Assembly: GCF_050587365.1 (NCBI RefSeq)
Contig: NZ_JBOBFV010000002.1
Location: 1,151,553 to 1,215,552, forward strand
DNA: 64,000 bases
From: Plantibacter auratus
GTDB lineage: Bacteria > Actinomycetota > Actinomycetes > Actinomycetales > Microbacteriaceae
Direction of reading: 5' to 3'
Below the pieces are notes generated by a model. It was not told the DNA's origin. It saw only the letters and a program-made list of their open reading frames with translations, and searched no databases. Positions within the stretch are counted from its first letter, which is position 1, and each line of letters opens with the position of its first letter. Both the position numbers and the translations under genes were made by a program. Below, in pieces: positions 58,565 to 64,000 of the stretch.

Positions 58565-59457
58565 ACACCGACGACCTCTGGGGACGCCTGTTCAACTTCC
58601 AGGACTACGGCGCACTCCTCGAACTCGTGCAGAACTCGATCATCGCCGGCGCGGTCCTGGGCATCGTCGGCGGCCTCATCGGCGTGTTCGTGATGCAGCG
58701 GGACATGGCGTTCGCGGTGCACGGGATCAGCGAGCTGTCCTTCGCCGGCGCCGCGGGTGCGCTGCTGTTCGGGGCCAACGTCGTCGTCGGGTCCCTCGCG
58801 GGCTCACTCGTCGCCGCGATCCTCATCGGCCTGCTCGGCTCCAAAGCGCGCGACCGCAACTCGATCATCGGGGTGCTCATGCCGTTCGGCCTCGGCCTCG
58901 GCATCCTGTTCCTCGCGCTCTATCCGGGCCGGAGTGCCAACAAGTTCGGGCTCCTCACCGGGCAGATCGTCTCGGTCGACGACCCGCAGCTCGGCCTGCT
59001 CATCGTCATCAGCATCGTCGTGCTGGTAGCGCTCCTCCTCCTCTGGCGGCCCCTCAGCTTCGACAGCCTCGACCCGGACGTCGCCGCAGCGCGTGGGGTG
59101 CCGAGCCGGTTCGTCTCGCTCGCCTTCATGGTGCTGCTCGGGCTCACCGTCGCGGTGTCGGTGCAGATCATCGGTGCGCTGCTCGTCCTCGCACTGCTCG
59201 TGACACCTGCGGCCGCGGCGCTCAGGGTGTCGTCGTCGCCCGTCCTCGTCCCGGTGCTGAGCATGCTCTTCGGCTTCGTCTCGGCGGTCGGCGGCATCCT
59301 GCTCGCCATCGGTGGATCGCTTCCGATCAGCCCCTACATCACGACGATCTCCTTCCTCATCTACCTCGTCTGCCGCATCGTCGGGCCGCGCACCGCGTCC
59401 GGGCGACGTGGTCGTCGGGCACCCGTCGGCGAGACGCGGCACGCCAAGGTCGCGTGA
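58561..59457 (+). CDS. Zinc-type ABC transporter permease (ZnuB-like)
   Basis: The 298-residue ABC-3 permease has eight or nine predicted helices, with GISELSFAGAAGALLFG in the coupling region and LLVTPAAAAL near the C terminus. It completes the ZnuABC-type transporter and overlaps the ATPase gene by 4 nt. The following gene, zur, starts about 95 nt downstream. Confidence 0.9.
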   Translation: MNTDDLWGRLFNFQDYGALLELVQNSIIAGAVLGIVGGLIGVFVMQRDMAFAVHGISELSFAGAAGALLFGANVVVGSLAGSLVAAILIGLLGSKARDRNSIIGVLMPFGLGLGILFLALYPGRSANKFGLLTGQIVSVDDPQLGLLIVISIVVLVALLLLWRPLSFDSLDPDVAAARGVPSRFVSLAFMVLLGLTVAVSVQIIGALLVLALLVTPAAAALRVSSSPVLVPVLSMLFGFVSAVGGILLAIGGSLPISPYITTISFLIYLVCRIVGPRTASGRRGRRAPVGETRHAKVA

Positions 59458-59552
59458 TGATCGTGGACCGTGCACCGCGTCCGCGTGGAGCTGCTTCGGA
59501 GCGTCCTCCGAGCGGTTCCCGGGTACCCTTGAAGCGACAGGCAGGAGCACCC

Positions 59553-59954
59553 GTGGCGAAGCGCAACACCTGGCAGCGAGAAGCTGTCCGCGAGGCCCTC
59601 GGCGGCAACGACGGATTCATCAGCGCCCAGGGTCTGCACGCCGAACTCCGCGACACCGGTTCGCCGATCGGGCTCGCGACCGTGTACCGCGCCCTCTCCG
59701 ACCTCGCGGTCGAGGGCGAAGCGGACTCCCTGCAGTCGCCTGAGGGCGAGAACCTCTACCGCGCCTGCACGCCGGGCACCCACCACCACCACCTCATCTG
59801 CCGCAACTGTGGTCTCACCATCGAGATCGAGGCCGACGAGGTCGAAGCCTGGGCGCGCTCGGTCGCGTCGCAGCACGGGTTCACCGAGGCGAAGCACGTC
59901 GTCGACGTCTTCGGGCTCTGCGAGAACTGCTCGGCGGCGGCCCAGCGCGCGTGA
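59553..59954 (+). CDS. zur: Zur, Fur-family zinc-responsive repressor
   Basis: The 133-residue protein has the Fur winged helix (TWQREAVREALGGNDGFISA, then GSPIGLATVYRALSDLA) and a metal-binding core (GTHHHHLICRNCG, then LCENC) with the structural C-x2-C pairs. The location next to a ZnuABC-type operon and the His-rich motif favour Zur over Fur. The GTG at 59553 follows GCAGGAG and gives a normal length; an upstream ATG at 59457 would add an atypical Arg/Pro-rich extension. TACCCT upstream may be an own promoter. Confidence 0.85.
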   Translation: MAKRNTWQREAVREALGGNDGFISAQGLHAELRDTGSPIGLATVYRALSDLAVEGEADSLQSPEGENLYRACTPGTHHHHLICRNCGLTIEIEADEVEAWARSVASQHGFTEAKHVVDVFGLCENCSAAAQRA

Positions 59955-59961
59955 GGCCGGA

Positions 59962-61050
59962 GTGAGCAGGACGACCGGAACCCTCGGGGTCGACGACGAC
60001 TGGACCGCGCCCGACGACGACGGCGCGGAGCACTGGGGTCGCACCGAGGGGCGTGATCCGCGGAACCTGCGGACACCGCTCCTGATCGGCGTCGCACTGC
60101 TCGTGGTGGTCGGGCTCTTCGTGCTCCGGGCGCTCATGCCGCTCGGTGAGGCGCTCACCCCGCCCACCGCGGTGCGCGACTTCGTGACCCTGACGCTCAG
60201 CGTGGTGGTGGAGTCGCTGCCGTTCGTGGTGCTCGGCATCGTGCTGTCGATCCTCGTGCAGATCTGGCTTCCCGACGGCTGGCTCGAGCGGTGGTTGCCC
60301 ACGCAGCCGATCCTCCGCCGGGCCTGCATCTCGCTGCTCGGCATGTTCCTGCCGGTCTGCGAGTGCGGCAACGTCCCGCTCGCCCGCGGCCTCATCGTGC
60401 GCGGGTTCACGGTGCCGGAGTCGATCACCTTCCTGCTCGCGGCGCCGATCCTCAACCCCATCGTCATCGTCACGACGCATCAGGCCTTCGGCTGGGACGG
60501 CGGGATCCTCGTCGCCCGGCTCGTCGGCGGGTTCCTGCTCGCGAACCTCATCGGGTGGCTCTTCAGCAAGCACCCCGACCCCAGCTCGCTGCTCACGCCG
60601 ACCTTCCAAGCCAGCTGCGAGGTGACCGAGCAGCACGGGCACGAGCACACGAAGGTGGAGCGCAGCCTGCAGCAGTTCGTCGCCGAGGCGCGCGCGATCA
60701 TGCCGGCGCTGCTCATCGGGTCGGCCGTGGCCGGCGCCGTGCAGGTGCTCGTGCCGCGCGAGGTGCTCGTCACCCTCGGCGCGAACCCGGTCTGGTCGGT
60801 GCTCGCGATGATGACGCTCGCCGTGATCGTCTCGATCTGCTCGAACGTCGACGCCTTCTTCGTGCTGTCCTTCGGATCGACGTTCATGCCCGGCTCGATC
60901 GTCGCCTTCCTCGTCCTCGGCCCCGTCGTCGACGTCAAGATGCTCGCGCTCATGCGCACCACCTACACGACCAGGACCCTCGTGATCATCACCGCGGTCG
61001 CCGTGCTGTTCTCGGCGGCCCTCGGATTCGGAGTGAACGCCCTTGCCTGA
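59962..61050 (+). CDS. UPF0718/DUF318 permease
   Basis: The 362-residue protein has eight to ten predicted helices with the family motif CECGNVPLARGL (two Cys) near residue 133 and a second inverted-repeat half (ICSNVDAFFVLSFGS). A cytoplasmic His-rich stretch (TEQHGHEHTKVE) suggests metal handling. The permease is unassigned in the literature as I recall it. It follows zur by 7 nt and overlaps the next gene by 8 nt. The GTG start is weakly supported by a purine-rich site. Confidence 0.85.
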   Translation: MSRTTGTLGVDDDWTAPDDDGAEHWGRTEGRDPRNLRTPLLIGVALLVVVGLFVLRALMPLGEALTPPTAVRDFVTLTLSVVVESLPFVVLGIVLSILVQIWLPDGWLERWLPTQPILRRACISLLGMFLPVCECGNVPLARGLIVRGFTVPESITFLLAAPILNPIVIVTTHQAFGWDGGILVARLVGGFLLANLIGWLFSKHPDPSSLLTPTFQASCEVTEQHGHEHTKVERSLQQFVAEARAIMPALLIGSAVAGAVQVLVPREVLVTLGANPVWSVLAMMTLAVIVSICSNVDAFFVLSFGSTFMPGSIVAFLVLGPVVDVKMLALMRTTYTTRTLVIITAVAVLFSAALGFGVNALA

Positions 61051-61855
61051 TCAGAACGCCACCCACGGACACGCGCACGCCGAGACGTCGACGGCCGGCG
61101 ATCGTCGCGTCCCACTGCTCGAACGCCTCCGGCAGCGATGGTGGGGCGTGCTGCTGCTCGTCACCGCCGCCGTGTGCATCCTCTGGCTCGCGCTGACCGA
61201 CCGCCTCGGCCTCTACATCCACCCGCGCTACTTCGTGTTCACCGTCATCATGGCGCTCATCGCGGTCGCGCTCGGCATCGTCAGCGTCCTCGTCCACGTG
61301 GACGTCGAGGAGGTGCCGAAGCGTCGCGGACGAACGGCGCTGCAGCTCGCCTCCGTCGTGGGCAGTCTCGCGGTGGTCGGTGCGATGGTGGTGCTCCCGC
61401 CGTCGACGCTGTCGGTCGCGACGGCCGACCAGCGCGCGGTGAACTCCGGCACGCTCGCGGGGGAGGTCCAGGGGCAGGACGCCCAGACGGTGCTGACCTC
61501 GAACCCGGACTTCAGCACCTTCGGCATCAAGGACTGGGCGACGCTGTTGCGCCAGACGACGCGTCCCGCCGACCTCGAAGGGCGCGCCTTCACCGGGGTC
61601 GGCTTCGTGATCGCCGATCCGGACGCGGCCGACGTCTTCTACGTCTCGCGGTTCGTCGTGAACTGCTGCGCCGTGGACGCCCAGCCGGTCGGTGTGCCCG
61701 TGCAGCTCGACGGCTGGGACAAACAGCTCAAGCCCGGTGACTGGGTCGAGGTCTCGGGGGCGCTCACCGCGAGCGACGCCTCGCATCTGCCATTGGTGGT
61801 CGGGACGGCGAAGGTCGACAAGGTCGAGGAGCCGGCGGATCCGTATGACTACTGA
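61043..61855 (+). CDS. TIGR03943-family membrane protein
   Basis: The 270-residue protein has a His-rich N terminus (THGHAHAE), four hydrophobic helices (about 34-52, 64-85, 100-115 and possibly one more) and a C-terminal soluble domain with NCCAVDAQPVG. It matches TIGR03943/YcgQ-like proteins that pair with UPF0718 permeases. The TTG start at 61043 has GGAG 9 nt upstream. The function is unknown, but its place after zur suggests a link with zinc. Confidence 0.85.
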   Translation: MPDQNATHGHAHAETSTAGDRRVPLLERLRQRWWGVLLLVTAAVCILWLALTDRLGLYIHPRYFVFTVIMALIAVALGIVSVLVHVDVEEVPKRRGRTALQLASVVGSLAVVGAMVVLPPSTLSVATADQRAVNSGTLAGEVQGQDAQTVLTSNPDFSTFGIKDWATLLRQTTRPADLEGRAFTGVGFVIADPDAADVFYVSRFVVNCCAVDAQPVGVPVQLDGWDKQLKPGDWVEVSGALTASDASHLPLVVGTAKVDKVEEPADPYDY

Positions 61856-63311
61856 TCGCCGGGATGCTGCACGAGGCCGGTCGACGCAGGCCGCCGGCGA
61901 CCGGAGCGGTTTCGGCCGACTGGTCGCGATCGTGCTGATCGCGCTCGTCGTCATCGGCGGCGGAGCGGCCGTCGTGGGCTTGACCCAGGGGCCGAAGCTC
62001 GTCCGTACGGTGGTCGACCCGACCGGACTCGTGGAGTCCTGGGGCCAGCGGGTGGTCCTGGCGGTGAACCAACCGATCGCGGATCTCGGATCGGACCGGG
62101 TGCGGATCGAGCCGGCAGCAGACTTCGACGTCAGTACCGGGGCCGGCGGCATCACGCTGGTGTTCCCCGAGCCGCTCGCCTATGCGACGGACTACCGGAT
62201 CACGGTCGACGGGGTCACCGCGCCGGGTGGCGGACCGGCGGCCACGCTCACGACGTCGTTCTCGACGCCGCCCGTCGAGGGGTTCTCGCTCGTGCGGAGT
62301 CCGGTCAAGGACGGCGGCTCGGCGGCGACGAAGGCGGACGACCGGATCGTGCGCCTCTCGATCGGCGGTGGTGAACCCGAGACCGCGTACGAAGCGGCGA
62401 AGATCCAGGAGTTCGCGACGATCGGCGACTCCCTGATCGTCGTGGAGCAGGAGACGAGCGGGCTCGGTCGCATCGTGGTGGTGGACACGACCGACGGCAG
62501 TACCCAGGAGGTGGCCCTCCCGATGGGCGGGATGATCACCTCCTTGCAGACCGCCCCGGCGCAGAGTCGGGTGGGGTTCCTGTTCACGGAACAGTCGTTC
62601 GGCCGCGATGGTGGCGACAACCTCACGCTGTACTCGTTCGAGCTGCGGCAGGGGAAACCCACGGAGGCCGCCCGGGTCGGCGGGATCGACGGGGCTGCGG
62701 TCCAGGCGGCGGAGTGGTCGTTCGTGCCCCGGACCTCCTCGATGCTCGTCCGCACAGTCGACAACTCGCTCGAGCTGCTCGATCCTGCTGCGACGACCGA
62801 CCCGGTGCTGCTCGGCCGGGCCTCACTCATCTCGAGTTACATCCCGGGGACCACCAAGGTCGTCATCGAACAGGTCGACGGTGTGGTCGTGCTCGACCTC
62901 GCGACGGGGAAGAGCGAACCGTTCGTCCTGCCCTCGGTGGCACGCACCGAGATCCCCGGACAACTCGTCGCACTGTCCGAGTCCCTGTCGGCCAGGATCT
63001 ACGCGGACTACGACCGCGCCGCCGGAACCACGGAGCAGCGGGTACTGGCGATCAAGGACGGCGCGACCGCCGAGCTCTATCGACCTGACGCGGGTGCCGT
63101 CATCTGGTCACTGTGCGCGAGCCCGAACGCGGAGTACGTCGCGGTCGTCGTCGTCCCCGACTTCGCGAAGGCCGGCTTCGACGGGTACGCCAACGCGCCG
63201 ATGCCCAACGGCCCCGAGATCGAGGTCGTCGACGCCCGCACCGGCAAGGTGGTCGGGACACAGGCCGGTTTCGACCTGTCCTGGTGCGCAGGCACGGGTG
63301 TCGCGCAGTGA
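61845..63311 (+). CDS. Membrane-anchored protein with Ig-like and beta-propeller regions
   Basis: The 488-residue protein has one N-terminal membrane helix (FGRLVAIVLIALVVIGGGAA, ~23-42). A beta-rich region follows (~50-145) that looks like an Ig-like fold, then repeated strand patterns (~150-480, with GGGEPETAYEA, DSLIVVEQ, GQLVALSES and WSLCAS) that suggest a beta-propeller. It is probably an exported sensor or scaffold. It overlaps the TIGR03943 gene by 11 nt, so it belongs to this operon. Its role is unknown. Confidence 0.7.
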   Translation: MTTDRRDAARGRSTQAAGDRSGFGRLVAIVLIALVVIGGGAAVVGLTQGPKLVRTVVDPTGLVESWGQRVVLAVNQPIADLGSDRVRIEPAADFDVSTGAGGITLVFPEPLAYATDYRITVDGVTAPGGGPAATLTTSFSTPPVEGFSLVRSPVKDGGSAATKADDRIVRLSIGGGEPETAYEAAKIQEFATIGDSLIVVEQETSGLGRIVVVDTTDGSTQEVALPMGGMITSLQTAPAQSRVGFLFTEQSFGRDGGDNLTLYSFELRQGKPTEAARVGGIDGAAVQAAEWSFVPRTSSMLVRTVDNSLELLDPAATTDPVLLGRASLISSYIPGTTKVVIEQVDGVVVLDLATGKSEPFVLPSVARTEIPGQLVALSESLSARIYADYDRAAGTTEQRVLAIKDGATAELYRPDAGAVIWSLCASPNAEYVAVVVVPDFAKAGFDGYANAPMPNGPEIEVVDARTGKVVGTQAGFDLSWCAGTGVAQ

Positions 63312-63389
63312 CCCTGCGCCGACCCGTTCGCGGCCGCCTCGGCGAAAACCGCGTGATTCCGGGCGACACGCCCGGGATGCAAGCGGAAT

Positions 63390-63418
63390 TTGCCACGATC
63401 CCGAGACACACGTAGAGT
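63390..63418 (+). promoter_or_regulatory. Upstream promoter (P1) of the rRNA region
   Basis: TTGCCA (63390-63395) and TAGAGT (63413-63418) are separated by 17 bp. The predicted start is near 63425, directly before a set of hairpins. It may be a distal rRNA promoter or the promoter of a separate small RNA. Confidence 0.6.
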
Positions 63419-63428
63419 AATCACTCGT

Positions 63429-63500
63429 CACCCCAAAGGTGCGGGAAGCGGAAGAGCTTCTCGGCCTCAAGCGGGGACAATCCCCAGCCAAAAGCGAGAA
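63429..63500 (+). ncRNA. Structured leader or small RNA with alternative pairing
   Basis: Three hairpins can form just after the predicted P1 start: CACC/GGTG (63429-63441), an 8-bp stem over 63442-63463 (CGGGAAGC with GCTTCTCG, one G-U pair) and GGGGA/TCCCC (63473-63485). The segment TTCTCG (63458-63463) can instead pair with CGAGAA (63495-63500), opening the second hairpin. I recognise no riboswitch or known RNA family. Confidence 0.4.
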
Positions 63501-63599
63501 CATTTCGATGTTACCGTTTCAAGTCTCGGTTGGATGACTTCCTCCTGGTGTCACTCGTGCTCAGCATGACTCTGTTCGCAGAGCGGCTGAAACGCCGAG

Positions 63600-63627
63600 T
63601 TGACAACAAGCCGGGAAGATGTAAAAT
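63600..63627 (+). promoter_or_regulatory. Main rRNA promoter (P2)
   Basis: TTGACA (63600-63605) and TAAAAT (63622-63627) with a 16-bp spacer form an almost consensus sigma-A promoter about 280 bp before 16S. This is the best promoter in the window and the likely main rRNA promoter. Confidence 0.8.
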
Positions 63628-63682
63628 AGAGAAGTTGCCCTGCAGGGCGGTCGTGATGGCCAAAGGCAGGAGCATCCGATCC

Positions 63683-63702
63683 TTGAGAACTCAACAGCGT
63701 GC
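63683..63702 (+). promoter_or_regulatory. boxA-like antitermination segment
   Basis: TTGAGAACTCAACAGCGTGC matches the conserved leader segment before actinobacterial rRNA genes. It is recognised from memory of the motif. Confidence 0.6.
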
Positions 63703-63915
63703 ACAATGTCAAATGCCAAAAACCTCGTGCAATTGATGCCTTCCTTTTCGGTTGGTTGATGTTGTAAGAGATTCCTTTGGAAAACATTTAAACAAAACAA
63801 AGCAAGTCAGTAATGATTTGTTCTGTCAGTTTCAAACTTGCATCGTGTTCACCTATTCCGGTGGCATGGTGCGCGAAATGTGCCGGTCACTTCGGTGGTC
63901 GTGCAATTCAACATT

Positions 63916-64000
63916 TACGGAGAGTTTGATCCTGGCTCAGGACGAACGCTGGCGGCGTGCTTAACACATGCAAGTCGAACGATGAAGCCCAGCTTGCTGG
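63916..64000 (+). rRNA. 16S ribosomal RNA, 5' end (truncated by window)
   Basis: The sequence GAGAGTTTGATCCTGGCTCAG (split: GAGAGTTTGATC, CTGGCTCAG) and GACGAACGCTGGCGGCGTGC mark the 16S 5' end. About 85 bases are present. The V1 stretch has GATGAAGCCCAGCTTGCTGG, suggesting Microbacteriaceae. Confidence 0.95.

Larger units (their letters stand above)
63312..63915. other. Non-coding region upstream of the rRNA operon
   Basis: About 600 bases without a credible gene. It holds an upstream promoter (63390-63418), a structured segment (63429-63500), a strong promoter (63600-63627), an antitermination-like sequence (63683-63702) and an AT-rich leader before 16S. Short frames inside it have no coding character. 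Confidence 0.7.

Noticed and set aside
59457..59552. Longer Zur start at the ATG overlapping the permease stop
   Set aside because: It would add 32 Arg/Pro-rich residues not seen in the family; the GTG at 59553 has a better ribosome site.
63425..63500. A known riboswitch (for example ydaO/c-di-AMP)
   Set aside because: The conserved core of that class is not recognisable and no typical target gene follows.
63530..63964. Short open frames in the rRNA leader
   Set aside because: They lack ribosome sites and coding character and run through promoter and 16S sequence.
1..64000. tRNA genes or CRISPR arrays
   Set aside because: No T-loop-like GGTTCRANTCC segment with a matching acceptor stem, and no regularly spaced direct repeats, were seen.

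Overview
This 64 kb window is high-GC, densely coded DNA from an actinobacterium, most likely the family Microbacteriaceae. The right edge holds the first ~85 bases of a 16S rRNA gene; its GATGAAGCCCAGCTTGCTGG stretch recalls Plantibacter/Curtobacterium-like species, but the genus is a guess from memory. Starts are a mix of ATG, GTG and TTG. Many monocistronic genes have no Shine-Dalgarno and instead carry a TANNNT-like -10 box exactly six bases before the start codon, so they are probably leaderless. I saw no CRISPR array, tRNA gene, phage or complete insertion sequence.

Layout. (1) 0.1-9.1 kb: a TetR gene, then a cell-wall-sugar catabolic cluster on the minus strand (MFS transporter, anmK, murQ, nagB, FAD/Fe-S D-lactate-type dehydrogenase) with a divergent RpiR-family regulator. 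(2) 9.1-17.3 kb: an SDR/MarR divergent pair with twin palindromic operators, then small enzymes (VOC, GNAT, phosphotransferase, PAP2, cupin, Nudix, alpha/beta hydrolase). (3) 17.5-25.8 kb: a second YidC with a DUF6412-like partner, a class A beta-lactamase-like lipoprotein, and three regulator/partner pairs (ArsR-SDR, MerR-membrane protein, winged helix-membrane protein) with visible operators. (4) 25.9-32.1 kb: flavin enzymes, a UBP zinc-finger protein, and an MFS/SDR pair beside a GlxA-type AraC regulator. (5) 32.1-36.2 kb: encapsulin shell, DyP peroxidase with a C-terminal cargo-loading peptide, a PucR-type regulator and an oxalate-decarboxylase-like bicupin. (6) 36.3-41.0 kb: four MmyB-domain proteins in two HTH-plus/HTH-less pairs, and a Pro/Gln-rich MinD/ParA-like ATPase. 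(7) 41.1-49.5 kb: a DUF559/Vsr-like endonuclease gene lying between two 59-bp palindromic elements, a GntR/permease/amidohydrolase operon with an operator, a nitronate monooxygenase, membrane proteins, purB and a low-molecular-weight phosphatase. (8) 49.7-56.6 kb: a WXG100-like/hydrolase pair and an aminotransferase-led 2-oxoacid dehydrogenase operon. (9) 56.6-63.3 kb: a zinc-uptake ABC operon under a Zur-like box, zur, and a permease/TIGR03943/beta-propeller trio. (10) 63.3-64.0 kb: the promoter and leader region of an rRNA operon.

The most unusual signal is a family of four 59-bp elements, each a 21-17-21 imperfect inverted repeat, at 12.1, 18.7, 41.1 and 42.2 kb. In three of them the right arm supplies the last codons of an unrelated leftward gene, giving all three proteins an ESA[Q/H]S tail. 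Two copies bracket the endonuclease gene. Other notable points are the coupling of MurNAc-6-phosphate etherase to a D-lactate-type dehydrogenase, the encapsulated peroxidase locus, and a promoter followed by a region with alternative base pairing upstream of the rRNA operon.
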